This document shows positions 1 through 7,454 of a stretch of 33,929 nucleotides of DNA, in pieces. The DNA is from MGNI01 sp964353875 (GTDB lineage Bacteria; Chloroflexota; Anaerolineae; Anaerolineales; E44-bin32). Within the stretch, counting starts at the first letter, position 1. Every line of letters starts with the position of its first letter. The DNA is taken from contig CAYGXU010000028.1 in assembly GCA_964353875.1 (NCBI GenBank), forward strand, positions 1 to 33,929, given 5' to 3'. A program made the translations under genes and the position numbers. Under the pieces are notes generated by a model that saw only the letters and a list, made by a program, of their open reading frames with translations, did not search any database and was not told the DNA's origin.

Positions 1-52
1 ATCACAAGGATATCTTCTCTCCCCAGCCGTTTAAGCTCTTTAATCACATCCG

Positions 53-85
53 GGGTCCGCGGCTATTCCCGCGGACCCTTCATTT
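53..85 (+). terminator. Hairpin upstream of ABC permease, terminator or attenuator
   Basis: A perfect 10-bp stem (53-62 with 69-78) closes a 6-base loop and is followed by a short broken T tract (TTCATTT). It lies 18 bases before the GTG start of the permease. The most likely reading is a partial terminator after an upstream substrate-binding protein gene that lies outside the window; such hairpins often lower expression of the membrane genes relative to the binding protein. Bases 1-52 are open in two frames, and one frame stops at 32-34, just before the hairpin. They are too short to identify a gene end. Confidence 0.6.
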
Positions 86-102
86 AATCATGGAGATGAT
101 CC

Positions 103-996
103 GTGCCCAAAACTCCATCCGATCTAAGTCACGATCTTTCAACACGCAAAGAACCCGGAATATTGCCGGCAAGCTCACGCCTTAAAAATCTACCCTGGTG
201 GGCGATCCTGGTGCTTTTATTCGGTATTGCCCTGATTTTTGCTATCGTTAGTCTGCCAAATTATACAGATGCCTTCCTATTCATTGCCCCTGGTTTGAGA
301 GTAACCATTATTGCCACTATCATCGCTTTCATCATTTCCCTGGTTATTGGTCTGATCTTTGGATTAGGTCGTATTTCCTCCAATCCTCTCGTTTACAATA
401 TCGCCACCTTTTATGTTGAAGTCGTACGCGGCATCCCGATGATCGTCATCATTATCTATGTGGCCTATGTGCTCGTCCCCATTGTTATCAGTGGTTTAAA
501 TTCTCTCGGAAATCTTGTCGTAAGCACCGCTTGGCTTTCGTTCATCCACATGATTGGCAATTCTTTGGTGAATATCGATATCACCCAGATCAATCCCCTC
601 GCCAGAGCCATCGCGGGGCTGACATTCGGTTATGGCGCCTATGAAGCGGAAATCTTCCGAGCCGGCATCCAGTCGATCGAACCCGGTCAGATGGAAGCTG
701 CTCGATCATTGGGTATGAACTACTTTCAATCGATGCGCTATATCATCTTACCTCAGGCTATACGCGTCATCCTCCCGCCCTTGGGAAATGACATGATTGC
801 CATGCTAAAGGATTCATCGCTCATTTCGGTTTTGGCTGTCCGTGATCTAACACAGCTCGGAAAGCTCAATCGCTCGCGCACCTTCCGAACCTTCGAAACC
901 TGGAATACCGTGACTTACCTTTATCTCTGCATGACACTCTTGGGTTCAATGGGTGTTAAGTGGCTTGAAAGGAAATTTAAGAGTGGCGAACGATAA
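103..996 (+). CDS. Polar amino acid ABC transporter, permease subunit (HisM/GlnP type)
   Basis: Integral inner-membrane subunit of an amino acid importer, 297 residues, with a hydrophilic N-terminus of about 30 residues and several strongly hydrophobic helices. The family EAA loop is clear around residues 190-230: an ALA/YGAYEAEIFR-like run, then SIEPGQMEAARSLGM and LPQAIRVILPPLGN, which docks on the ATPase. A GTG start is used, with GGAG at 92-95 about 7 bases upstream. The stop at 996 overlaps the next gene, so the two are co-translated. The substrate-binding protein gene is probably just left of the window. Which amino acid is carried cannot be told from the permease; glutamate/glutamine, arginine or histidine are all possible. 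Confidence 0.92.
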   Translation: MPKTPSDLSHDLSTRKEPGILPASSRLKNLPWWAILVLLFGIALIFAIVSLPNYTDAFLFIAPGLRVTIIATIIAFIISLVIGLIFGLGRISSNPLVYNIATFYVEVVRGIPMIVIIIYVAYVLVPIVISGLNSLGNLVVSTAWLSFIHMIGNSLVNIDITQINPLARAIAGLTFGYGAYEAEIFRAGIQSIEPGQMEAARSLGMNYFQSMRYIILPQAIRVILPPLGNDMIAMLKDSSLISVLAVRDLTQLGKLNRSRTFRTFETWNTVTYLYLCMTLLGSMGVKWLERKFKSGER

Positions 997-1723
997 TATC
1001 ATCCAAATTCGAAATGTCTATAAAAGCTTCAAACATTGTGAGGCGCTTGTGGACGTCAGTCTGGATGTCAGGCGAGGAGAAGTGTTGATCATCTTTGGAC
1101 CAAGTGGCGGCGGCAAATCAACCTTACTGCGCTGTATCAACCAGTTGGAAAAAGTGGACAGTGGTGAAATTGTTGTGGATGGGATCACAGTCACAGGACG
1201 TGAGGCTGATCTTGATACCGTACGTGCAGAAGTAGGGATGGTCTTTCAGCTTTTCAACCTCTTCCCCCACTTAACGGTGACACAAAATATCACTATCGCC
1301 CAAGAGAAAGTGCGCAAGTGGTCCAAAGAACAAGCGCTGGAGACAGCCGATCGCCTCTTGAAACGGGTCGGTTTGCCGGAGAAGGCTGAAGCCTACCCCC
1401 ATCAATTATCCGGCGGACAGAAACAACGGGTGGCGATCGCCCGTGCGTTGGCGATGAATCCGAAGATCATGCTTTTCGATGAGCCTACTTCAGCGCTCGA
1501 CCCGGAGATGATTAAAGAGGTATTGGATGTGATGCTTGATTTAGCGCGTGAGGGGATGACGATGCTCGTCGTCTCGCACGAGATGGGATTTGCCAAAGCG
1601 GCTGCAGATCGGATGCTCTTTCTTTCGGAAGGCAGGGTCATCGAGGACGCCGCTCCGGCGGAGATATTCCAGAATCCAAAAGAAGCACGAACGAAGTCCT
1701 TTTTGGAACAGATACTGATATAA
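983..1723 (+). CDS. Polar amino acid ABC transporter, ATP-binding subunit (GlnQ/HisP type)
   Basis: ATPase that drives the neighbouring permease. With the GTG start at 983 it is 246 residues, normal for GlnQ/HisP. Walker A GPSGGGKST is at residues 39-47, a Q-loop (VFQLFNLFPHLTV) follows, then the ABC signature LSGGQKQR, Walker B IMLFDEPTSALD and the switch histidine in VVSHE. An upstream ATG at 953 is in frame but lies deep in the permease and gives an unusual N-terminus. GTG 983 starts a typical family N-terminus (MANDNIIQIRNVYKSF), overlaps the permease by 14 bases and has AAAGGA about 9 bases upstream. It is probably translationally coupled. Confidence 0.92.
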   Translation: MANDNIIQIRNVYKSFKHCEALVDVSLDVRRGEVLIIFGPSGGGKSTLLRCINQLEKVDSGEIVVDGITVTGREADLDTVRAEVGMVFQLFNLFPHLTVTQNITIAQEKVRKWSKEQALETADRLLKRVGLPEKAEAYPHQLSGGQKQRVAIARALAMNPKIMLFDEPTSALDPEMIKEVLDVMLDLAREGMTMLVVSHEMGFAKAAADRMLFLSEGRVIEDAAPAEIFQNPKEARTKSFLEQILI

Positions 1724-1730
1724 ACAGCAC

Positions 1731-1753
1731 TGGGAGCCACTTCTTGGCTCCCA
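1731..1753. terminator. Bidirectional hairpin between ABC ATPase and tRNA-Leu
   Basis: A perfect 9-bp stem, TGGGAGCCA (1731-1739) with TGGCTCCCA (1745-1753), closes a 5-base loop. It lies 8 bases after the ATPase stop and 8 bases beyond the tRNA 3' end on the other strand, so it can end both convergent transcripts. The T tracts are weak on both sides (TTCTGAG on +, GTTTAT after a few bases on -). Confidence 0.65.
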
Positions 1754-1760
1754 TTCTGAG

Positions 1761-1842
1761 TGCGCTGGGCGGGAGTTGAACCCGCACGCCTTACGGCACA
1801 TGGCCCTCAACCATGCCTGTCTGCCAATTCCAGCACCAGCGC
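1761..1842 (-). tRNA. tRNA-Leu (anticodon GAG)
   Basis: An 82-nt class II tRNA reads on the minus strand. The acceptor stem GCGCTGG pairs with CCAGCGC and the discriminator base is A, as in leucine tRNAs. The D arm has CTG/CAG around AATTGGCAGA, the anticodon arm CATGG-TTGAGGG-CCATG gives GAG, the long variable arm has GCC/GGC pairing, and the T arm is GCGGG-TTCAACT-CCCGC. The CCA end is not encoded. It decodes CUC and CUU. Confidence 0.96.
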
Positions 1843-1865
1843 CGATGATCATACTGACTTAAGGT

Positions 1866-1893
1866 ATTATAGCTGAGGCAACTTTCCTGTCAA
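1866..1893 (-). promoter_or_regulatory. Consensus sigma-70 promoter of tRNA-Leu
   Basis: On the minus strand a perfect TTGACA (+ 1888-1893) and a perfect TATAAT (+ 1866-1871) are 16 bp apart. Transcription would start near 1859 and give a leader of about 17 nt before the mature tRNA end at 1842. This is the best promoter match seen in the window. Confidence 0.85.
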
Positions 1894-1899
1894 CCCAAA

Positions 1900-1917
1900 T
1901 TCGAATAGATATTCGAA
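1900..1917. promoter_or_regulatory. 18-bp perfect palindrome before plsX, candidate operator
   Basis: TTCGAATA and its exact reverse complement TATTCGAA are separated by GA. The site abuts the plsX ribosome binding site (GGAGAG from 1918) and lies 6 bp upstream of the -35 box of the divergent tRNA promoter. A dyad here suits a dimeric repressor of fatty acid synthesis genes. It does not resemble the FapR site I know, and no regulator gene is adjacent. Confidence 0.45.
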
Positions 1918-1930
1918 GGAGAGAGCTGAT

Positions 1931-2953
1931 ATGCGTATTGTCCTCGATGCCATGGGAAGCGACACCCACCCCGAGCCTGAATTGATCGCTGCGGTCGAGG
2001 CTGCTAAGCGTTGGGGCGAGCCAATCCTTGTCACCGGACCGGAAGAACTCCTCAAACCGAAATTCGCTGAGTTGGGTGCTAGCCCAGATCTGGTACGCAT
2101 CATTCACGCTCCTGAAGTTCTGATGATGACAGACGCTCCTGCACGCTCCGCGCGTGGGAAAGCAGAGAGTTCGATGGCGGTCGGGATGGAGCTATTGAAA
2201 AATGGAGAGGCGGATGCTTTCGTTACCGCTGGGAATACAGGCGGCGCGATGGCCAATGCGCTCTTTCGCCTCGGTCGGATTCGTGGGGTAAAGCGGCCTG
2301 CACTGGGGACAATCTTCCCGGTTCGTGGTGGCCATGCCATCTTGATCGATATCGGCGCGAACGCGGACTGTCGTCCGATCTATCTAATGCAATTCGCCAT
2401 TTTGGGAGCAGTTTACGCCGAGATCATTCAGCATAAATCATCACCGCGAGTAGCGATCCTTTCCAACGGCGAAGAACCTGGAAAAGGAAATTCCTTGGTC
2501 AAAGAGACCTTCCCCCTGCTCCAGCAAGCTGGATTGAACTTCATCGGAAATGCCGAGCCAAAAGAACTCTTTTCAGGAAAAGTGGATGTAGCGGTTACAG
2601 ACGGATTTACGGGGAATGTATTGGTCAAGACCAGTGAGGCGGTGGCGAGCCTATTAATTGACATCATCCGAACTGAAATCAAAGCCTCTGCCACATCAGC
2701 CCTTGGCGGTCTTCTCGCCAAACCTGCTTTCCGCCGTGTCGGTAAGATGATGGATCCTTCAGAGTACGGCGCAGCACCCTTGCTTGGCGTGCGTGGACTG
2801 GTCTTTATTGGACATGGCCGTTCCGATTCGAAAGCACTGATCAATGCCATTCGTGTTGCGCGGGAAGCGGTCGCAGGCGGGCTGATGGAAGCCCTCCAAA
2901 ATGCCATTCTCACTCGCCTGCCCCTGGAGGCTTCTACTGAGGAGGAAGATTGA
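1931..2953 (+). CDS. plsX: Phosphate acyltransferase PlsX
   Basis: Converts acyl-ACP and phosphate to acyl-phosphate for phospholipid synthesis; cytosolic or peripheral to the membrane. At 340 residues it has the usual length. The N-terminus (RIVLDAMGSDTHPEPE) carries the family signature; later blocks SSMAVGMELLKNGEADAFVTAGNTG, GANADCRP and VAVTDGFTGNVLVKTSE are also typical. The ATG at 1931 has GGAGAG 8 bases upstream. The stop overlaps the start of fabF in TTGA, so the two form one operon, a common pairing in bacteria. An 18-bp palindrome directly upstream may control it. Confidence 0.96.
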   Translation: MRIVLDAMGSDTHPEPELIAAVEAAKRWGEPILVTGPEELLKPKFAELGASPDLVRIIHAPEVLMMTDAPARSARGKAESSMAVGMELLKNGEADAFVTAGNTGGAMANALFRLGRIRGVKRPALGTIFPVRGGHAILIDIGANADCRPIYLMQFAILGAVYAEIIQHKSSPRVAILSNGEEPGKGNSLVKETFPLLQQAGLNFIGNAEPKELFSGKVDVAVTDGFTGNVLVKTSEAVASLLIDIIRTEIKASATSALGGLLAKPAFRRVGKMMDPSEYGAAPLLGVRGLVFIGHGRSDSKALINAIRVAREAVAGGLMEALQNAILTRLPLEASTEEED

Positions 2954-4209
2954 GTACACCCAGGCAGGATAGGATCCGTGTCGTCATTACTGGTTTAGGT
3001 TTGCTCACGCCTTTAGGTTCTGATCTTGATCGTTTTTGGGCTGCGCTTCTCAAAGGCGAATCGGGGATTCGGAAGATCTCCCTCTTTGATGCGAGCGATC
3101 TCCCCTGTCAAATCGCTGGCGAAGTACCTGATTATCATCCAGAAGAATATATGCCTTTGAAGGAAGCGCGCCGAATCTCGCGCGCTTCTCAAATAGCCCT
3201 GGCCTCTGCTCAACGAGCGATCGCAGATTCAAGGCTGCAAATACCTCTGAAGAATCCTGAGCGTGTCGGGGTGTATTTTGGGACTGGCTTTGGCGGCTTT
3301 GAACGCGCCATCGAAGGCATCGAGGAAATAAAACTCAAAGGAGTTTCGCGAATAAGCCCATTTTACTTGCCCTCGGCTATCCCCAACATGCCAGCTTTTC
3401 ATGTGACCCAATATGTCGGCGCTGCGGGTCCCAACAGCACCATTACAACCGCCTGTGCAACTGGGACGCAAACCATTGGCGAAGCCGCTCAGGCGATTCG
3501 AAATGGCTGGGCGGATGTAATTCTCGCTGGCGGAACAGAAGCAATGATCCAGCATTTCGCTGTAGCGGGATTTGCTGCCATGCGCGCTTTACCCATCCAT
3601 TACAACGATCAACCCGAAAAGGCTTCTCGGCCTTTCGATGCCAAACGTGAGGGATTTGTCTTTTCCGAAGGGGCCGCTTGTTTGATACTTGAAGAGCTCG
3701 ATCACGCGCTGGCTCGCAACGCCCATATCTACGCTGAGGTGCTCGGATATGCCTCCAGCAGTGATGGATTCCATATCGCCGCATCGGATCCTGACGCCAA
3801 AGCTCCGGTCCGGACGATGCGCCTCGCTTTGCACGATGCGAGGATTACGCCTGAAGAGGTGGATTACATTAATGCTCATGGGACTTCCACCCCACCCAAT
3901 GACAGCGCAGAGACAAAAGCCATTAAAGAGGTCTTCCAAGGACATGCCTATTCGATCCCGATCTCTTCGACGAAATCCATGATCGGGCATGCCATGGGAG
4001 CCGCAGGAGCGATTGAAGCTGCCGTTTGCGCTATGACTCTTGACCGGCAACTCATCCACCCGACCATTAATTATGACTTCCCTGACCCGGAATGTGACTT
4101 AGACTATGTTCCTCATCACGCTCGCCAGGCACATGTGGAGATCGTCTTATCCAATTCGTTCGGTTTGGGCGCACAAAATGCCTGCCTCGTCTTTCGTCGT
4201 TTCCGTTAG
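2950..4209 (+). CDS. fabF: 3-oxoacyl-ACP synthase II (FabF)
   Basis: Elongating condensing enzyme of type II fatty acid synthesis, joining malonyl-ACP to a growing acyl-ACP. It has 419 residues, normal for FabF. The catalytic triad is visible: Cys169 in TTACATGTQ, His310 in INAHGTSTPPND and His347 in SMIGHAMGAAGA. The N-terminal VVITGLGLLTPLG block is also characteristic. The start is TTG at 2950, sharing bases with the plsX stop (TTGA), with GGAGGAAGA just upstream, so translation is probably coupled to plsX. The acyl carrier protein that both enzymes use is encoded 21 kb away at 25194-25430. Confidence 0.95.
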   Translation: MSTPRQDRIRVVITGLGLLTPLGSDLDRFWAALLKGESGIRKISLFDASDLPCQIAGEVPDYHPEEYMPLKEARRISRASQIALASAQRAIADSRLQIPLKNPERVGVYFGTGFGGFERAIEGIEEIKLKGVSRISPFYLPSAIPNMPAFHVTQYVGAAGPNSTITTACATGTQTIGEAAQAIRNGWADVILAGGTEAMIQHFAVAGFAAMRALPIHYNDQPEKASRPFDAKREGFVFSEGAACLILEELDHALARNAHIYAEVLGYASSSDGFHIAASDPDAKAPVRTMRLALHDARITPEEVDYINAHGTSTPPNDSAETKAIKEVFQGHAYSIPISSTKSMIGHAMGAAGAIEAAVCAMTLDRQLIHPTINYDFPDPECDLDYVPHHARQAHVEIVLSNSFGLGAQNACLVFRRFR

Positions 4210-4353
4210 ATGGATCTCTGAGAGGATTTATCCATTGAATATGGATTCGCTTAGGTAGTTGCGATAACATTATGAGAAGGAATCAATCGAGGCTCTTGGC
4301 TATTTATCCCCTTGCCACTTAAATGTGGAAGGAGAGCAATTGCTCAAGCCGAT

Positions 4354-4372
4354 TACTATGATCTCCATAGTA
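4354..4372. promoter_or_regulatory. Dyad TACTATG-N5-CATAGTA, candidate operator
   Basis: Seven-base arms pair perfectly around ATCTC. The right end touches the predicted -35 box at 4372-4377, a position where a bound repressor would block RNA polymerase. It has no following T tract, so a terminator is unlikely. Confidence 0.35.
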
Positions 4373-4400
4373 TTACATCGCAATGTTGAATTTTGATAAT
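4372..4400 (+). promoter_or_regulatory. Possible promoter of the NERD-like gene
   Basis: ATTACA (4372-4377, 4 of 6 to consensus) and GATAAT (4395-4400, 5 of 6) are 17 bp apart. The start site near 4407 would leave a leader of about 145 nt that contains the large inverted repeat. Confidence 0.4.
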
Positions 4401-4424
4401 TTGCCCGGTCTCACCCCCCTTTCA

Positions 4425-4486
4425 TCCCCCCATTTGCGCCACCAAAAGCCATTTAGGGAGAGGCCTGAACAGCGCAAATGGGGGGA
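4425..4486. repeat. 15-bp perfect inverted repeat with 32-nt spacer
   Basis: TCCCCCCATTTGCGC (4425-4439) is exactly complementary to GCGCAAATGGGGGGA (4472-4486). The spacer holds a smaller GCC/GGC pairing. A nearby second C6 run (4414-4419) could offer an alternative pairing for the G6 run. No T tract follows, so it is not a classical terminator. It would form a very stable hairpin in the 5' leader of the gene at 4553, or may be a small palindromic repeat element. Confidence 0.6.
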
Positions 4487-4552
4487 CAGAGGAGGATCAT
4501 AGGTGAATCGGAATGAAGGCTGATATGGCAGAGTAGATAGGAAGGAGAGACA

Positions 4553-5236
4553 ATGCAACGATATGCCAATGATCAGGCAATAAAAACAAAAGCGCGCATG
4601 GGGAAGGTTCTAACGATAATCGGCATCGCTTTGATGGTGCTTGGATTGGTTTTCGTCTTCAGCCAACAAGAAAGGATCGACCTTTTCTACATCTTCTATT
4701 CACTTTCACTTGGAGGCATCTTGCTTTTCCAAATGGGTACGATACTACAGAGGCGTTGGGGAAGTCCAAGGATCGATGAGAAGATGGATCAGGCCTTAAA
4801 AGGACTCGATTCGAAATATGCCCTTTTTCACTATCAATTGGGGACCCACCATGCGCTAATCGCTCCATCCGGTATCTACGCACTCGTGCCAGTCGCATTA
4901 ACTGGGGAGATCATTTTTGAAGATGGAAAGTGGCGGCAAACTCAGATACGCAGAGGAAAATCACGAACAAAAGAAATCAAATATTTGGAATCGGAAGCAG
5001 AACTTGAAGCCCGTTCACTCAATCGAGCGCTAAAACGAAAGGTTGACCAAGAATTCCCCCCTGCTCAATCTTTGCTCATTTTTTTAAACCCGAATGCCAC
5101 GCTACAAATAGAAGGCTCGTCCTATCCTGCTGTTCACATTAAGAAATTGAAGGATTATATCCGTAAGCTTGGAAAGGGTCCGACTTTATCGAAAGAAGAA
5201 GTCTCCCAATTGGTTAAGAAATTAAGATTGAAATAA
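4553..5236 (+). CDS. Membrane-anchored NERD-like domain protein, function unknown
   Basis: 227 residues. A short basic N-terminus precedes two hydrophobic helices at about 19-37 and 43-63. A soluble domain follows whose centre (LFHYQLGTHHALIAPSGIYAL then a GEIIFEDGKW stretch) resembles the nuclease-related NERD fold. In active NERD proteins an Asp follows the first strand and an ExK motif follows the next one; here those positions read H and VPV, so nuclease activity looks lost. The basic C-terminal tail ends in KKLRLK. The ATG at 4553 has GGAGAGAC immediately upstream. The gene stands alone. The NERD link is by eye and may be wrong; the two-helix membrane anchor is clear. Confidence 0.7.
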   Translation: MQRYANDQAIKTKARMGKVLTIIGIALMVLGLVFVFSQQERIDLFYIFYSLSLGGILLFQMGTILQRRWGSPRIDEKMDQALKGLDSKYALFHYQLGTHHALIAPSGIYALVPVALTGEIIFEDGKWRQTQIRRGKSRTKEIKYLESEAELEARSLNRALKRKVDQEFPPAQSLLIFLNPNATLQIEGSSYPAVHIKKLKDYIRKLGKGPTLSKEEVSQLVKKLRLK

Positions 5237-5767
5237 AACCCATACAAAAAAAAGCAGACTGACTTTAGGTTCAAGATTTAGTCAGCAAACCTTTTCTCGA
5301 GAGTCATAACTATCTAAGGGGATCGATCGTCTTGGCACTGGCGTTCGCCAGCACCTTCAACATCATTTTGAGATGACAGTTGCCTTCTTCTCCCTCCATA
5401 CTCCCCGATCAAGGACAATAAGTCCCTTCTTCCGAAGATGGCATTCTCCAGCTGCACAACCTGAAGAATGTCGCAATACATGCCTTATGATTGGTGAGCG
5501 GCAACAACTGACCTATACTTAAGTAAATAAATTCGAGGCCTTGTTTTTTCATACACTCGATGGTTTACCCATAATTGTTTGAGGAAAGGAAGGGTCAATC
5601 ACTCCCCCTTCTAACATCAATGAGAAGGGACGATATCAAAATGTCAGCCCCTTCTCTACAAGGATATACGCAAATAAAAAGTCCGAACAATATGGATTGC
5701 GAAGATAATATCTAAAGAGGCGATTTGCTTGAACAAGCGCATCGCCTCCTCAGTGTGCGCGTACAAT
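5237..5767. other. Non-coding region of 531 bases between convergent genes
   Basis: No reading frame here looks like a gene. A hairpin CTGACT (5259-5264)/AGTCAG (5280-5285) follows the stop at 5236 and may end that transcript; on the minus strand it is followed after 5 bases by eight Ts (A run at 5246-5253). A short hairpin CTGGCG-TT-CGCCAG lies near 5340. The minus-strand operon terminator is listed separately at 5717-5748. The middle (5360-5700) shows nothing I can name. Confidence 0.6.
5717..5748 (-). terminator. Terminator of the SPFH operon
   Basis: GAGGCGAT (5717-5724) pairs with ATCGCCTC (5741-5748), and inside it GCTTG (5727-5731) pairs with CAAGC (5734-5738), giving a long, nearly continuous hairpin. 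On the minus strand it is followed by TTTAGATATTATCTT. It lies 19 bases beyond the stop of the SPFH gene. Confidence 0.75.
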
Positions 5768-6814
5768 CTATCCTTTTAGGAATTCCTCGATTGCCTCTTT
5801 GCTGATGCGGTAGGCACTGCCGATCTTCTTCGCCTTTAATTGTCCTGCTTCAATCGCGGCAATGACATCCTCTTCGGCCACTCTGAGAAAACTGGCTGCT
5901 TCCGAAGGGGTCATCACGGATGGAGGACCACTCGGCGCAGGCGCTCCAGCTTGAGCGGCAGCGCCACCGGCCGCTCCCTGCCTCAAAGCATCCTGAAGGG
6001 CGCTGCCGATTCCCATTCCAGCGCCGATCCCGGCCGTGAGGCCGGCGCCGCCGGCTGGATTCTGGGCTGCATCTCGCATCGCATCAGCCGCCTGAAGTTG
6101 GGTGTAGGTTGCCATATCAAGCATACCCATAGCCCGCAACTCCTCAGCAGACTTCTCTGAAGGCTTCAAACTCTCGATATAGAAAGCTTTCAATGTGAGG
6201 CCGATGGCCTTGAAGTCATCCTGTGCTTTTGCGCGTATGCCAGCGCCTAATTCCTCAACCAGTCCGATTAATTCAGGAACACTGGTCGCCCCTGTAGTCT
6301 CGCCAAGCAGATCCGATAGTTTCGACAGCAGCATTGATCGCAACCGAGCCTGAATATCACCCGTGCGATAGATACCTGTCGTTCCGACGATCTGGGTGAC
6401 GAATTGCTGCGGATCGGCAACTTGAAAACCGTAGGTTCCATACCCTTGGAGGAGGGCAACACCCAATCCCATACCAGGATTGCGAACGATGATTGGTTGA
6501 GGCGTTCCCCATTTCTCATTGGCGAACTCACGCATTGAAACGAAGTAGACTTCCGCAGTGAAGGGTGTTCGATCGCCGAAAGCTTTTCCAATCAAGCCGA
6601 TCAACAGGGGGACATTGGCCGTGGTAATCGTATGCCGTCCTGGGCTAAAGGTATCCAATGCTTTCCCGTCTCTGAAGAAAACGGCTATTTGTGATTCTCT
6701 TACAATCACCTGGCTGCCGATACGGAAATCGCCTGATCCCTGCTCTGGGAAACGATGGACGATCTCATCACGCATCTCATTCGGATATTCAACAACATCA
6801 AAAATTCTTGCCAT
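5768..6814 (-). CDS. SPFH-domain protein with C-terminal excisionase-type helix-turn-helix
   Basis: 348 residues in three parts. Residues about 20-230 are an SPFH (virion-core/YdjI-like) domain, with GSQVIVRESQIAVFFRDGKAL near the start and a FYIESLKPSEKSAEELRAMG end block. Residues about 250-298 are a glycine/alanine-rich linker. Residues about 300-347 form an excisionase/MerR-like helix-turn-helix: MTPSEAASFL, EEDVIAAIEAGQLKAKKIG, then AYRISKEAIEEFL. There is no signal peptide or N-terminal membrane helix. SPFH proteins form large ring or cage oligomers. Relatives of the YdjI type often end in a zinc ribbon, so a DNA-binding-like end is unusual. ATG 6814 has GGAAGGAGTTAAAC before it. The gene lies 27 bases after its coiled-coil partner and is the last gene before a strong terminator. 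Confidence 0.85.
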   Translation of the reverse strand: MARIFDVVEYPNEMRDEIVHRFPEQGSGDFRIGSQVIVRESQIAVFFRDGKALDTFSPGRHTITTANVPLLIGLIGKAFGDRTPFTAEVYFVSMREFANEKWGTPQPIIVRNPGMGLGVALLQGYGTYGFQVADPQQFVTQIVGTTGIYRTGDIQARLRSMLLSKLSDLLGETTGATSVPELIGLVEELGAGIRAKAQDDFKAIGLTLKAFYIESLKPSEKSAEELRAMGMLDMATYTQLQAADAMRDAAQNPAGGAGLTAGIGAGMGIGSALQDALRQGAAGGAAAQAGAPAPSGPPSVMTPSEAASFLRVAEEDVIAAIEAGQLKAKKIGSAYRISKEAIEEFLKG

Positions 6815-6841
6815 GTTTAACTCCTTCCCTTACGACTTCAA

Positions 6842-7357
6842 CTAAGTTGCCAGGATGACATCCATACGACGATCGAAGGTGTCTAACGCTTCCTGGCTTA
6901 ATTTCACAAGATGACGAATGGCCGCTGGAAGACCATCCGTATCAATGGAGGCTTCAACATTATCCACCGCATTGGACACGTTGGCCACATTGTCCAGCAG
7001 AGCAAGATCAAAATCGTAAATTTTTTGAAGCTCCTCTTTATTGACTCGCGCTACATCAAAAAAGCCAGCATAGCCATATTCTGCCCGGCGAATACGATCG
7101 GCGAAAATTCGCATTTTTATGGCCGCTTCCTCAAGATCATCAAGCAACTTGATCTGACCGGCCGAGATGATCTGCCGCTGAATGCTGGACACCCGCGACC
7201 ATTGTTCTTCGTAGCGTTTTGCAATCTCCTCTCTGAGTATCTTGTCTGCATCCCGCCGAGTCTCACGATCGAAGTAGCCAAGAAACCCGGATACGGTATT
7301 GCGGATCTTACTAATAAAATCCTTCCCTTCTGTTATTTTCCCTAGTGGATCACTCAT
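6842..7357 (-). CDS. Helical coiled-coil protein in operon with SPFH gene
   Basis: 171 residues from ATG 7357, which has GGGAG about 7 bases upstream; a frame extension to 7543 runs back through the promoter and is not believable. The protein is nearly all predicted helix, rich in charged heptads (RETRRDADKILREEIAKRYEEQW, then a long EEAAIKMRIFADRIRRAEYGYAG stretch). It has no signal peptide or membrane segment. I do not recognise the family. By position it may bind or load the SPFH oligomer encoded next. The C-terminus ends in a possible short coiled coil (LSQEALDTFDRRMD). Confidence 0.75.
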   Translation of the reverse strand: MSDPLGKITEGKDFISKIRNTVSGFLGYFDRETRRDADKILREEIAKRYEEQWSRVSSIQRQIISAGQIKLLDDLEEAAIKMRIFADRIRRAEYGYAGFFDVARVNKEELQKIYDFDLALLDNVANVSNAVDNVEASIDTDGLPAAIRHLVKLSQEALDTFDRRMDVILAT

Positions 7358-7396
7358 GCCTAACTCCCTGAATGTAAATTTCGATTCCTGAATGCG

Positions 7397-7425
7397 ATTA
7401 TAACGATGAATAGTTGAATGAGCAA
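7397..7425 (-). promoter_or_regulatory. Promoter of the coiled-coil/SPFH operon
   Basis: On the minus strand TTGCTC (+ 7420-7425) and a perfect TATAAT (+ 7397-7402) are 17 bp apart. The start site would be near 7390, giving a leader of about 33 nt before ATG 7357. Confidence 0.65.
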
Positions 7426-7454
7426 CATAAGACTGAATAAAAACTGACAGATCG

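Larger units (their letters stand above)
4210..4552. other. Non-coding region between fabF and the NERD-like gene
   Basis: I see no credible gene in these 343 bases. They hold a 12-bp palindrome GAGCAATTGCTC (4334-4345), a dyad (4354-4372), a possible promoter (4372-4400) and a long inverted repeat (4425-4486), listed separately. No strong terminator follows fabF; only a weak ATGGAT/ATCCAT pairing is present. Confidence 0.6.

Noticed and set aside
2428..2913. 161-residue frame on the minus strand inside plsX
   Set aside because: It is antisense to a clear plsX gene, has no ribosome binding site and is rich in Arg, Ser and Pro as shadow frames usually are.
6911..7345. 144-residue plus-strand frame across the coiled-coil gene
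   Set aside because: Antisense to a gene with its own promoter and ribosome binding site; no motif.
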